Assembly: GCA_964636985.1 (NCBI GenBank)
Contig: CAZWSX010000036.1
Location: forward strand, 1 to 60,342
DNA from: CAZWSX01 sp964636985
Lineage (GTDB): Bacteria > Planctomycetota > Planctomycetia > Pirellulales > Pirellulaceae
DNA length: 60,342 nucleotides
Direction: 5' to 3'
Under the pieces are notes generated by a model that searched no databases, was not told where the DNA came from, and worked only from the letters and a program-made list of their open reading frames with translations. Below are positions 9,359 through 18,289 of the stretch, one piece after another (positions within the stretch are counted from its first letter, which is position 1; every line of letters starts with the position of its first letter). The position numbers were made by a program, and so were the translations under genes.

Positions 9359-9381
9359 GTCGCGATAGCCACAGTCGCGAC
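9359..9381. terminator. Short inverted repeat after sigma factor gene
   Basis: A perfect 7-bp stem GTCGCGA / TCGCGAC with a 9-base loop starts 13 bases after the sigma factor stop. There is no T-run after it, so termination is possible but not certain. Confidence 0.35.
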
Positions 9382-9439
9382 GGGGAAACACGGAGCCCAA
9401 TATTGTCTGCCATGCGGGACACGGCGGACATTCTTACTT

Positions 9440-9471
9440 GCGGCCGGATGGACAAGCGCTCATCCGGCCGC
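9440..9471. terminator. Strong hairpin between convergent genes
   Basis: A perfect 11-bp stem (9440-9450 with 9461-9471, GCGGCCGGATG and its complement) encloses a 10-base loop. It lies between the sigma factor gene (plus) and the QueC-like gene (minus), where a shared terminator is expected. On the plus strand a weak T-rich stretch (CTTTTCTC) begins about 9 bases after it; on the minus strand there is none. Confidence 0.6.
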
Positions 9472-9527
9472 ACGATGATTGCTTTTCTCGTAGCGCGGTC
9501 ACCAGACGGTGGTGACCCGAAGGAGTT

Positions 9528-10199
9528 CTATTTTCCCGACCGGTAGCTCGTCCGATCTGGAATTCCAATCTTGGCGAAAGCCTGCTTCCGTTCGAAGCAT
9601 TTGTTGCAAACGCCGCAGTGCTCTCCGTCGATCGGATGAATGCACGAAAACGTGAGTTCCAAGGGGGCGTTACGTCCGAGTTCCATCACGTCGCGCTTCG
9701 TCATGTTCCCAAACGGTCGCTCGATGTGAATGGGCGCCGGGCACGACCGGTTCATCACCGATTCAAACTTTCGCAGAAAGTCGTCACTAGCGTCCTCGAA
9801 CGGACTCGTCCCCAGAGGCGCCAGGGCAAGCCTGCCAATCCCGCGCAATTGGCACCACACCGCGGCTTTGATCAGTAGCAGCGCATTGCGAGCCGGAAGA
9901 AACACCGCCTCGTCGGGCGTATTCTCGTCGGGCGTCGCGCGCCCGGTCACGCTCCAGTGATTGCCGTACACATCGGCCAACGGAAGTTGCAGCACGACCG
10001 CGGGCATCAGGAATTTCGAAGGGATGGCCGCCAGGAACTTCTGCAGAGCCTGCCATTCGGCCTCGGCCCACACCACGTCGGTCTGGATGTGGATGGGCTG
10101 CACATGGAAGTGCTGGCGAGCCAGGTGATCGATCAAAATGCAGCTATCCAGCCCGCCGCTGGCCAGCACCGCGATTTGTCGCCCGGTTAGCTCTTCCAC
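9528..10199 (-). CDS. QueC-family PP-loop ATPase (7-cyano-7-deazaguanine synthase-like)
   Basis: A 223-residue protein with the PP-loop ASGGLDS near residues 13-19 and a C-terminal cysteine set (C..., then CGVCNKCFERKQAF) like the zinc site of QueC. QueC makes preQ0 from carboxy-deazaguanine, ATP and ammonia in queuosine synthesis. The middle has GNHWSVTGRATPDENTPDEAVFLPARN-type conservation, consistent with the family. I chose the GTG at 10199, with GGAAG upstream; a TTG at 10253 would add 18 residues. No queD, queE or queF genes lie nearby, so the substrate is not confirmed by context. It converges with the sigma factor gene. Confidence 0.8.
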   Translation of the reverse strand: MEELTGRQIAVLASGGLDSCILIDHLARQHFHVQPIHIQTDVVWAEAEWQALQKFLAAIPSKFLMPAVVLQLPLADVYGNHWSVTGRATPDENTPDEAVFLPARNALLLIKAAVWCQLRGIGRLALAPLGTSPFEDASDDFLRKFESVMNRSCPAPIHIERPFGNMTKRDVMELGRNAPLELTFSCIHPIDGEHCGVCNKCFERKQAFAKIGIPDRTSYRSGK

Positions 10200-10474
10200 T
10201 CTATTTTCGCTTCCAAAGGTCGACGGGGAGATCGCTTGCTGCCGAAGGCACAATTCTCAACCAGAATAGAGCGAATTCCCAAACCCCGCCAACCGGTAAA
10301 CATCCTTGTCGATACCGAAAGGGCTGGAAAAAGACCGATTTTGACACGCTTGACGGCCGGCATTCGTCTAGTTGGCAATCGGCGGAGAATCTAAAATTCA
10401 GGTGGATGCTGGCATCGCCGCCAGCTTTTGGCACGACTTTGTCGATACAGTTTTCCGGCGGAAACGATTCGTCC

Positions 10475-12493
10475 ATGCCCAATCGATCGCTCGCGAAATA
10501 CCTGAGCGGAACGAGCCTGGAATGGCGGACGCTGCGGCTCTACTTCATCTCGCTCGTCGTCTTGATCGCCGTGGCCTTCTGGTCGGTGCGGCGGATTACC
10601 AAGGACCTGCTTTATTCCGCCCCCAATAGCGAAGGCCGGCAACGGGCGGATTTGAGCCTGGCGCGCATTCACTTTCTTCAATCCAAAGAAGGCTACGAGG
10701 ATCTCGGTAAAGACCCTTCGGTTCCACAGAGGACTCGTGAACTGCTGGGACACCTAACCGGGCTGTCCGACTGGGTGAGTCCCGAAACGATGCAGGTGCA
10801 GCGGAACTGGAAATGGGAGGTAATTGCACTCTCTGAGGACGACAAACGCATAAAGAAATACAAGACGCCCCAGAACGAAAGTGAGTTCGAGATAGTCTCG
10901 CGACTAAAAGAAGATTTGCAGAAACAGTGGGAGGTGCTGCGCGAGGAGGATCAAAACACAGAGCCAGATAACGTCGCCTCTGAGCGCCGCTCTGCAGATC
11001 CTACTGCACCTCAAACGGTTGTCCTCAAGCCCGATTTCAATCCTGTTTTTCGCGCGTCCGAGTCGGAGAAGAGCAAAGACTATCGCTACTATCAACCCGT
11101 TTATTGGGGGACAAAGTGCCTACTCTGTCACCCCGCACACACCTCCGCGGCGGCAAGCACATCATCCAATCTAATCGTATCAGCTCCATCTCCTTCTTCC
11201 GCAACCAAAACGAGTACTCCAACCAGTAAGTCAGGTGGGCCGCCGAGTAGCGACAAGGCATCGGGCTCTGTCGCTGCTGATACGATGGTCGATCCTTCTG
11301 CCATGCCATTCGTCGTCATACGAATCAGTTCCGACTACAAAGCACTGCGAGACAAGCTGAACAAGATGGATGCCATCCTGTTGGCCACGGCGTTTTTGAT
11401 TATTGCTATCGCTGCCGTCTCGCTGCTTGTGATCGTTCGATACGTCATCATCAAGCCGCTGGGCCACTTGAGAAGGGTCAGCGAAGCGATCACCGCCGGC
11501 GATCTCGCAGTGCGGGCAAATCTCCATTCGGGCGGCGAATTCGAGGAACTCGCTGAGTCGTTCAACAAGATGCTCCAGAATCTGGTGGATACCCAGCAGG
11601 AAATCCGCGGAATCAATAAGAACCTCGACCAAAAGGTCGATGAGCTCGCCCAACTCAACATGCGGCTTTACGAGATGAACCGCGTGAAGTCAGAGTTCCT
11701 GGCGAACATGACGCACGAATTGCGTACGCCGCTGAACAGCATCATGGGCTTTTCCGATTTGCTGGAAAGCAACGACTCGCTCACCGAGCGACAGCGCCGC
11801 TACGCAAAAAACATTCGCGTCTCGGGGCGAACGCTCCTCGACATGATCAACAACGTGCTCGATGTTGCCAAGCTCGAAGCCGGACGCATGGATGTGCGCG
11901 TCAGCGAGATGCGCTTCGAGCCCTTCATCCAGGCCCTCTGCGACGAACTGCGCGTGCAAGGCGATAAAAAGAACATCGATATCGATTGCCGCATCGAAGG
12001 GGAACTCCCGACGCTCCACCAAGATGTCGGCAAGGTTCGGCAGATCGTAACCAACTTGCTTTCCAACGCGATCAAGTTCACGCCCGAAGGGGGCCGCATC
12101 AACGTCGACGTCAAGCGCAGCGCCGACGATCGCTTGCTGGTTGTAGAAGTCTCCGATACGGGCGTAGGTATTCCCGAAGCCGATCGGGAAGTGATCTTCG
12201 AGAAGTTCCGCCAGGGTTCGCTCAACCAAGGCAAAGACAATCTCACGCGAGAATACGCCGGCACAGGCCTGGGGCTTTCGATCGTTCGTGAGCTGTGCAA
12301 GCTGCTAGGCGGCGAGGTCTCGGTCGAAAGCGATGTCGGCAAAGGGAGCACGTTCCGCGTGGTGCTGCCATTCGATTGCACACCAGCAGCCAAAGCCACT
12401 GCTCATGGCGAACTCGACGAAATGGCTCGCCCCCGCATTGGTGAGCTCCTTCCTGTTGCACACGGCTCGAATCTGACGAACGAGCAGAATTAA
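10475..12493 (+). CDS. Sensor histidine kinase with c-type haem motif in its sensor domain
   Basis: A 672-residue membrane histidine kinase. A first helix lies near residues 20-40, then an extracytoplasmic domain of about 270 residues resembling the DUF3365/Tll0287 type. It has a c-type haem motif CLLCH (C215, C218, H219), followed by a Ser/Thr/Pro-rich stretch. A second helix is at about 303-325. HAMP follows (KPLGHLRRVSEAITAGDL), then HisKA with the phospho-acceptor H414 in MTHELRTPLN, then the ATPase domain with N box (LLSNAIKF), DTGVGIP and GTGLGLSIV. No response regulator gene is adjacent, so its partner is elsewhere. An upstream ATG at 10406 is possible; the one at 10475 gives a shorter cytoplasmic N-terminus. 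Redox or gas sensing is inference. Confidence 0.9.
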   Translation: MPNRSLAKYLSGTSLEWRTLRLYFISLVVLIAVAFWSVRRITKDLLYSAPNSEGRQRADLSLARIHFLQSKEGYEDLGKDPSVPQRTRELLGHLTGLSDWVSPETMQVQRNWKWEVIALSEDDKRIKKYKTPQNESEFEIVSRLKEDLQKQWEVLREEDQNTEPDNVASERRSADPTAPQTVVLKPDFNPVFRASESEKSKDYRYYQPVYWGTKCLLCHPAHTSAAASTSSNLIVSAPSPSSATKTSTPTSKSGGPPSSDKASGSVAADTMVDPSAMPFVVIRISSDYKALRDKLNKMDAILLATAFLIIAIAAVSLLVIVRYVIIKPLGHLRRVSEAITAGDLAVRANLHSGGEFEELAESFNKMLQNLVDTQQEIRGINKNLDQKVDELAQLNMRLYEMNRVKSEFLANMTHELRTPLNSIMGFSDLLESNDSLTERQRRYAKNIRVSGRTLLDMINNVLDVAKLEAGRMDVRVSEMRFEPFIQALCDELRVQGDKKNIDIDCRIEGELPTLHQDVGKVRQIVTNLLSNAIKFTPEGGRINVDVKRSADDRLLVVEVSDTGVGIPEADREVIFEKFRQGSLNQGKDNLTREYAGTGLGLSIVRELCKLLGGEVSVESDVGKGSTFRVVLPFDCTPAAKATAHGELDEMARPRIGELLPVAHGSNLTNEQN

Positions 12494-12623
12494 GCGGCTT
12501 GGTGGCGGTTTTTGGGAACGTCCGAAAAGCTGGCTGCCAACTTTTTCGCGCACGTTTTTGCCCAATTTCACGTCTTTTTCTGCATAAGCCTTGTCGGTCG
12601 CGCCGAAATTCCGACAATGTGTC

Positions 12624-12651
12624 TTGACTTGGCAGACGAACCGTCTAAACT
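12624..12651 (+). promoter_or_regulatory. Candidate sigma-70 promoter for the DUF1549 gene
   Basis: TTGACT at 12624-12629 and TAAACT at 12646-12651 are separated by 16 bases. They lie about 110 bases upstream of the ATG at 12764, in a 270-base non-coding interval. A pattern match only. Confidence 0.4.
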
Positions 12652-12763
12652 AATCCGAAGTCGAGTCGCACACACGGTTTGCTTCACGAAGTGCGACTCG
12701 CCCGTGGTAGCAGTTTCCCGTCGAATGGTTTCGATTGGGAAAGGGATCTCGGAGATTCAGGCC

Positions 12764-14446
12764 ATGCTTTCTTCGATTCGCGTCATTGCTCCAGCTTTGC
12801 TGGTTGTTTCTCTTTCGACAGTTCTCTTTGCACAAAATGCGCCCGCGAAAGCGGACGGCGCTATGCCAGTTGCCGCGGCGCCGCTCGTTCAGATCGAGAT
12901 CCCACAAGGGGACGATCGGGCGCGGATTGTTGCCTCGTCGGTCGACTTGGCTCTTTGGCTCGATCGGCAGTACGACGCGATCTTTGCCAAGGGTGACAAG
13001 CCCGAGACCGTCGACGATAGCGTGTTCCTCCGCCGCGCCCATCTCGACATGGTGGGATCGGTTCCCAGCGTCGCCTTTGCCCGCGAGTTTCTCGCCGACA
13101 CCAACAGCTTCAAGCGCAAGGCATTGATCGATGCCCTCTTGGAAGACAACAAAGGCCCGTCGCGCAATCGCGATCGAACAGCCAGTAATCTCGCCCGCGT
13201 TTGGCGGCATGCGATCATTCCGCAAGGCGCGGGAGCGAACGCCGCTAAACAACAGTTCGAGCCGTGGCTGCGGAAGCAGTTCTTTGAAAACGTTTCGTAC
13301 GATCGCATTGCCGAGAAGATCGTTTTGGCCGGAAATCGCCCCGCCATGCAGCAGCCCGCAGTCCCGAATGCTCCGCCGCCGGCCAGTGATGATCCCGACC
13401 AAGGCGCGGTTGGTTTCTATCAAGCGGTTGGCGCCGCTCCGGCCGAATCAACCACGGCTCTCACTCGTGTCTTTTTAGGCGTTCGCCTCGGCTGTGCCCA
13501 GTGTCATGATCACCCTTTCACCGAGTGGAAAAAGAAAGACTTCTGGGGCATGGCCGCGTTTGTCGGCGGCACCGAGAAGGCGGACGGAAATTCGCGAACC
13601 GTCTCGATCGTGGGGGACCGGGGCGAAGAATTCACCGGCCGGTTTCCCTGGAACGGCGATGCAACCATCCCCGAAGGGAAGACGCCCCGCCAGGTTTTCG
13701 CATCGTGGATGACTTCTGACCAGAATCCGCAATTTGCGGCCACTGCCGTCAATCGCGTTTGGCAGCACCTTTGCGGTCGCGGGCTGTACGCCAATGTCGA
13801 TGACCTCGACCAGGCCAAGCCGCAAGAGCGAGCCTTGCTCGATGCCATTGCCGGATTGTTCCGGGATAGTAAGTACAACACGCGCTGGTTGATCGCGGGG
13901 ATCTGCAAATCGAAGTTCTACGAGCGAGCCAGCTCGACCGAGTTCGCCGAAGAGATTTCGCCTGAGGAAGCGGCTGCGAAGATTACCACGCGGCCGTTGA
14001 AGACGTTGTCGCCCGAGCAGGTTTTCGACTCGCTCGAACAAGCCCTCGCACTGCCGGTGACTCGCGCTGATGGAAGCCCGCGGTTCAATGGTCTTCGCGA
14101 TCAACTGGTTCAAAAGTGGTCCGAGGCCGTGGGAGCCAAGCCGGAACAGTTCCGCGCCGGCATTCCGCAAGCGTTGATGCTCATGAATGGAAAGCTCACG
14201 TCCGATGGCGCCGACCTGGCCGAAAGCCGGACCCTGCGAGCGATTGTCGATGCTCCTTTCTTTGGCGATAAAGAAAAGCTCGAGACCATGTTCATGGCGA
14301 CGCTCACTCGCAAGCCTAGCGACGAGGAATTGAAGTTCCTGTTGGAACACCTGGATAGTCAGCCGAACGACGAAGCCCGCCGCGGCTCGTACTCCGAGAT
14401 CTTTTGGGGCTTGCTGAACAGTCCCGAATTCGTCTTGAGTCAGTAG
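12764..14446 (+). CDS. DUF1549/DUF1553 (PSCyt2-type) exported protein
   Basis: A 560-residue protein with a signal peptide (IRVIAPALLVVSLSTVLFAQ) and the DUF1549 domain. The family hallmark RLGCAQCHDHPFTEWKK is present (C244, C247, H248), which matches a CxxCH haem pattern, though the family has not been shown to bind haem as far as I know. The C-terminal DUF1553 part shows NRVWQHLCGRGLYANVDD and a closing LLNSPEFVL. The ATG at 12764 has GGAG nine bases upstream. It is followed 110 bases later by a DUF1501 gene; the two families are found together very often in planctomycetes and are thought to act in the periplasm, possibly on polysaccharides or sulfated substrates. Function is unproven. Confidence 0.9.
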   Translation: MLSSIRVIAPALLVVSLSTVLFAQNAPAKADGAMPVAAAPLVQIEIPQGDDRARIVASSVDLALWLDRQYDAIFAKGDKPETVDDSVFLRRAHLDMVGSVPSVAFAREFLADTNSFKRKALIDALLEDNKGPSRNRDRTASNLARVWRHAIIPQGAGANAAKQQFEPWLRKQFFENVSYDRIAEKIVLAGNRPAMQQPAVPNAPPPASDDPDQGAVGFYQAVGAAPAESTTALTRVFLGVRLGCAQCHDHPFTEWKKKDFWGMAAFVGGTEKADGNSRTVSIVGDRGEEFTGRFPWNGDATIPEGKTPRQVFASWMTSDQNPQFAATAVNRVWQHLCGRGLYANVDDLDQAKPQERALLDAIAGLFRDSKYNTRWLIAGICKSKFYERASSTEFAEEISPEEAAAKITTRPLKTLSPEQVFDSLEQALALPVTRADGSPRFNGLRDQLVQKWSEAVGAKPEQFRAGIPQALMLMNGKLTSDGADLAESRTLRAIVDAPFFGDKEKLETMFMATLTRKPSDEELKFLLEHLDSQPNDEARRGSYSEIFWGLLNSPEFVLSQ

Positions 14447-14556
14447 CTGTTCGTGCTGTCCTTTGTTTGTCGTGTCGCAATCATTTCGTCCTCCATCCAT
14501 ACGCCCTTTACTTCCCCTTTTGTTGACGGATGGTCCGTCGCAGGAGAGTTCGAGCC

Positions 14557-15990
14557 ATGAGCCGTTTCCGCAAATCCGCTAGCCTTGCCGAGACTTCTTC
14601 ACCGAGCGCTTCTTCGGTGAACGTCGGATTGGCGAGAAGCCCCCACACGCCGTACGAGCGCTGTGGCGATTACTCGCGGCGCGAGCTCCTGAAGGCGACG
14701 CTTGCCGGGGCCTTGGGCGTTTCCTTCTCAGGTTGGTTTGGCGGGCTGGCAAAGGCGGCATCGGAATCGGCCAAGAAGCCCAAAGCGTGCATCCTGTTGT
14801 GGATGGCCGGCGGCCCCAGCCAGATGGACACGTTCGACTTGAAGCCGGGCCACAAGAACGGCGGATCGTTCAAGGAAATCCAAACGGCCGTGCCGGGGAT
14901 CAAGATCAGCGAACATTTGCCCGGCGTCGCCAAGCAGATGAAAGACCTGGCGATTATTCGCAGCATGACCACCACCGAAGGGGATCACGGCCGTGGCACT
15001 CAACTGATGCTCACCGGCTATCGTCCCGGCACGGGAGGCGTTTCGTATCCGGTGCTTGGAGCATCCCTTTCGAAGGAGTTGGGGAACGAGGAAAACGATA
15101 TCCCCAACTACGTGAGCCTGTCGCCGTTCCGTTTTGTCGAACTGGATGGTCCAGGTTTCCTCGGTCCGCAATACGCGCCGCTGGTTGTTTCCGGCAACAG
15201 CAACGACCCGCAAGCCCGCGCGAATCTCTCGGTCGAAGATCTTCGCCCTTACGGAGTCGACGAAGCAACTCTTGAAAAACGATTCAAGATTCGCGACTTC
15301 CTTGCGAAACAGTTCCAGTCGAAGTTCGGTTCTGCGTCGGCGAAGGTGCATCATGCCAATTACGAGAAGGCGATTCGCATGATCCAGAATCAAGCTCGCA
15401 ACGCCTTCAAGCTCGACGAAGAGTCGAGCGAGATCCGCGATAAGTACGGCCGCAACCGCTTCGGCCAAGGCTGCTTGCTCGCTCGCCGCCTGGTCGAACG
15501 CGGAGTCGCGTTTGTCGAAGTGACGCTGCAAGATGTTCCCAATGCCGGCGCCGGTTGGGATACTCACGGGCAAAACTTCGACCAGGTGAAAGCCCTGTCG
15601 GAAACGCTCGATCCCGCCTGGTCGACATTGATGAACGACCTTCGCGAACGCGGCTTGCTCGAAAGCACCATGGTGATCTGGATGGGCGAGTTCGGCCGAA
15701 CACCCGTAATCAACATGGGCAACGGCCGCGATCACTTCCCTGATGCCTGGTCGGTCGTGTTAGGCGGTGCCGGAATTAAGGGTGGCCAGGTCATCGGCAA
15801 GACCGCCGAAGATGGTGCCGAAGTGGCCGATCGCCCGGTGAAGGTTCCTGAGCTCTACGCCACGATTTGCGAAGGGCTCGGGATCAGCTGCAAGCACGAA
15901 AACATGACGGCAGAAGGTCGCCCCATTGGCATCGTCGATAATTCGCAGCCAGGCGTGGCGCACGAGCCCATCCGCGAATTGGTTGGATAA
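14557..15990 (+). CDS. DUF1501 exported protein (Tat leader), partner of DUF1549
   Basis: A 477-residue DUF1501 protein. The N-terminus has a twin-arginine leader (SRRELLKATLAGALGVSFSG). Family motifs follow: CILLWMAGGPSQMDTFDLKPG, RSMTTTEGDHGRGTQLMLTGY, and near the C-terminus WMGEFGRTPVINMGNGRDHFP. DUF1501 belongs to the alkaline-phosphatase/sulfatase-like superfamily, with the D/H residues in these motifs as likely metal ligands. The ATG at 14557 has AGGAG about 11 bases upstream. It probably forms an operon with the preceding DUF1549 gene and is followed by an 11-bp inverted repeat. Confidence 0.92.
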   Translation: MSRFRKSASLAETSSPSASSVNVGLARSPHTPYERCGDYSRRELLKATLAGALGVSFSGWFGGLAKAASESAKKPKACILLWMAGGPSQMDTFDLKPGHKNGGSFKEIQTAVPGIKISEHLPGVAKQMKDLAIIRSMTTTEGDHGRGTQLMLTGYRPGTGGVSYPVLGASLSKELGNEENDIPNYVSLSPFRFVELDGPGFLGPQYAPLVVSGNSNDPQARANLSVEDLRPYGVDEATLEKRFKIRDFLAKQFQSKFGSASAKVHHANYEKAIRMIQNQARNAFKLDEESSEIRDKYGRNRFGQGCLLARRLVERGVAFVEVTLQDVPNAGAGWDTHGQNFDQVKALSETLDPAWSTLMNDLRERGLLESTMVIWMGEFGRTPVINMGNGRDHFPDAWSVVLGGAGIKGGQVIGKTAEDGAEVADRPVKVPELYATICEGLGISCKHENMTAEGRPIGIVDNSQPGVAHEPIRELVG

Positions 15991-16014
15991 CGGGAACTGA
16001 AAGTGGTTGCCGCT

Positions 16015-16038
16015 CGTCTAAAACTTCAGTTTTAGACG
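16015..16038. terminator. Perfect inverted repeat between DUF1501 gene and small exported protein
   Basis: CGTCTAAAACT at 16015-16025 and its exact complement at 16028-16038 are separated by two bases (a 10-bp stem with a TTCA tetraloop is the realistic form). It begins 25 bases after the DUF1501 stop and 31 bases before the next ATG. There is no T-run, so a terminator, an mRNA-stabilising hairpin or an operator are all possible. Confidence 0.5.
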
Positions 16039-16068
16039 GCTTGAAACGTTCAGCGATGGGAGACCGTT

Positions 16069-16494
16069 ATGTTTAAAAGTTGTAAATGGCTGCTTACGCT
16101 GCCAGTGTTGCTGCTGTTGGCGATTCAAAGTGTGAGCTTCGCCTTGATGAGTCTCGATATCGTCACCGTAAAGCGGGCGGAAGAACTCGGGTTGCAAATC
16201 CGAGCGAACGCCGCAGGTCCCGATGCCGTACGGATTGAGCTCGAGTTTCCAACGAACGACAAGTTGAAAGGCTTCGAGCGGGTCGACTTGATCGTCGAGG
16301 AAGGCACGCTGCGATTGCACTCGACCCTCAAGGACGAGAGCAGCGCGCCTGGTACGGCTCAAGTTGGATTCGCCGCCGATCGCCAGAACCTCAAAAGCCT
16401 CACGCTTCGAGTGGTGTGCCGTCACGGGCAACGATCCCTGGTAGGGCACGATATCAAAGTGAAAGACTTCGTCGATCTGAGCGCGATCAAATGA
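16069..16494 (+). CDS. Small exported hypothetical protein
   Basis: A 141-residue protein with a clear signal peptide (CKWLLTLPVLLLLAIQSVSFA). The rest is beta-rich, with alternating charged and hydrophobic residues, and resembles no family I can name. The ATG at 16069 follows GGGAGA about 9 bases upstream, a fair ribosome site. It lies between the DUF1501 gene and the EF-hand gene on the same strand. It has no cysteine in the mature part. Confidence 0.7.
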   Translation: MFKSCKWLLTLPVLLLLAIQSVSFALMSLDIVTVKRAEELGLQIRANAAGPDAVRIELEFPTNDKLKGFERVDLIVEEGTLRLHSTLKDESSAPGTAQVGFAADRQNLKSLTLRVVCRHGQRSLVGHDIKVKDFVDLSAIK

Positions 16495-16555
16495 CGTGAT
16501 AATGAACGTGCCCAGCCGTTGGTGAACCACAACCTGCCAACATCGAGACTTTGCC

Positions 16556-18238
16556 GTGAATACTTGGACCGCCATTGCGATAGTGCTAACGACGCTGGGT
16601 GCCGACCCGGCGGGCGATGCCTCGCCTAAAGCTAAGGGCGAAGTATCCACATCTGCCAAGGCGTCAGTTTCGGAAGGGAAGGGGTCATCGGCGAACTCAA
16701 AACCGGCGCCCGCCGAGTATCGCGACCTGGTCTTGTTCTTAGACAAGGCACCGATGCACTTTCGCGTCCACATTCGCCTTGCTTCGAAACCGATCGATGT
16801 CGCCCGCAACGACTTGGCCGATCGCTGGCTCAAGCAATACGATGCCAACGGCGACGGCAAACTCTCGCGCGAGGAAATGCAAAAGATGCCCGCCCTCCGG
16901 CAGGCGATTTCGGCATCGGGAGCTAAGTTTCTCGATTCGCTCAAAGGGGGCAGTAGCTTCATCGATCTCAAGCAAAAGATCGCGCAAATGGGGGGCGAAG
17001 CGATCGCCATTCGCGAACAAAAGGACGCCGCCAATAGCGATAACGACGTCTTCAAGTTTCTCGATGCCGACGGCAACGGGGAACTCGACGCCAAGGAAAT
17101 GGATGCCGCGATCGATCGCGTCGGTGAAAAAGACAACGATCGCGACGAGTGCATCAGCTTCGAAGAGTTCATGCCGCCACCGCCACCCGTTACCATGCCG
17201 ATCAACGTGCTCGGTATGGATCAACCGCCACGTCCTTCGTTCGCACCGGCCGAGTTGGTTCGTGATGCTTCCGAACCGCTCCTGCCAAAACGGCTCATCA
17301 AAAAGTACGACCGCAACCGCGACAACAAGCTCAGCGCCGCGGAGATCGGTTGGCAAGCCGATCGCTTCGCCGTGCTCGACATGAGTCGCGACGGCAAGCT
17401 CGACGAAAACGAACTGCGGCGATTCGGCGCGAGCCCCGTCGATTTGGAATTGAACGTCGACCTTGCCGCCAGCGAACAGCAAGGCTCGGGCAAAATCGAA
17501 GCCACCAACATCGCAGGCGATCGTCTCGACGACGGTAAACGCGCCAATTTCGCGAAAGTCTCCTTCGCCGATGCTGTCGTCACGTTCAGCGAACGCGACC
17601 TCGATCCAATCGCCGAAGCGAATCGCGCAGCACTCGCCGAGTTCAACGCGCTCGATGCCGACGGGAACGGCTATCTCGACCGCGACGAAACGCGCGATCG
17701 CGTTCGTCTCGAGAACGGCTTGTTTCAGCAAATGGACGTCGACGGAGACAATAAAGTCTTCGCGCAAGAATTAAAAGATTATGTCGCCAATCGCGCGGAG
17801 CCTTTGTCGAATAGTTGTCGGGTTCAAGTGTTCGACACAGGCTACGGTTTCTTCATGACGCTCGATGCCAACGGCGACGGCCGCATTTCGACGCGCGAGA
17901 TTCGCAAGGCCGACGCGTCCTTGAAGCATCTCGACCGCGACGACAAAGCCGGTGTTACGGCCAACGAGCCCAAGCGTCACTTTCACGTCGAATTCAGCCG
18001 CGGCGTGTTCAAGCTGGGGCCGATGAACGACCCGATGCAAAACAGCGGCACGCCGAGCTTTCAAGCGCGCAATCTGACCGGGCCGATTTGGTTTCAACGG
18101 ATGGACCGTAATGGCGATGGCGATTTGAGCTGGAACGAATTTCTCGGCCCGCGCGACGTATTTCAAAAACTAGACAAGGACCACGATGAACTGATTGACC
18201 CCACCGAGGCCGAAGCTGCGGCCACCCTTTCCCGATAG
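16556..18238 (+). CDS. Exported EF-hand repeat protein (about ten motifs)
   Basis: A 560-residue protein starting with GTG and a short hydrophobic N-terminus, probably exported. It carries about ten EF-hand-like loops. Good ones are DANGDGKLSREE (near residue 96), DADGNGELDAKE (171), DADGNGYLDRDE (367), DANGDGRISTRE (437), DRNGDGDLSWNE (517) and DKDHDELIDPTE (541). Others near residues 194, 251, 275, 394 and 459 are degenerate. Calcium binding is expected from the intact loops. The gene ends 51 bases before the MoxR gene of cluster 2 on the same strand, so the two may be co-transcribed. Such EF-hand repeat proteins are common in planctomycetes, with unknown roles. Confidence 0.85.
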   Translation: MNTWTAIAIVLTTLGADPAGDASPKAKGEVSTSAKASVSEGKGSSANSKPAPAEYRDLVLFLDKAPMHFRVHIRLASKPIDVARNDLADRWLKQYDANGDGKLSREEMQKMPALRQAISASGAKFLDSLKGGSSFIDLKQKIAQMGGEAIAIREQKDAANSDNDVFKFLDADGNGELDAKEMDAAIDRVGEKDNDRDECISFEEFMPPPPPVTMPINVLGMDQPPRPSFAPAELVRDASEPLLPKRLIKKYDRNRDNKLSAAEIGWQADRFAVLDMSRDGKLDENELRRFGASPVDLELNVDLAASEQQGSGKIEATNIAGDRLDDGKRANFAKVSFADAVVTFSERDLDPIAEANRAALAEFNALDADGNGYLDRDETRDRVRLENGLFQQMDVDGDNKVFAQELKDYVANRAEPLSNSCRVQVFDTGYGFFMTLDANGDGRISTREIRKADASLKHLDRDDKAGVTANEPKRHFHVEFSRGVFKLGPMNDPMQNSGTPSFQARNLTGPIWFQRMDRNGDGDLSWNEFLGPRDVFQKLDKDHDELIDPTEAEAAATLSR

Positions 18239-18289
18239 ACAGCCTGATCGGATTTCCTATTCGAGCTTCCTTCCCGAGTTTGCAAGATC

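Noticed and set aside
13493..13507. CAQCH in the DUF1549 protein as evidence of a cytochrome
   Set aside because: The motif is a conserved family feature but is not accompanied by a cytochrome c fold, so I do not call haem binding.
14728..15735. 335-residue frame antisense to the DUF1501 gene
   Set aside because: No family motif and the plus-strand gene is clear; GC-rich codon bias opens the antisense frame.
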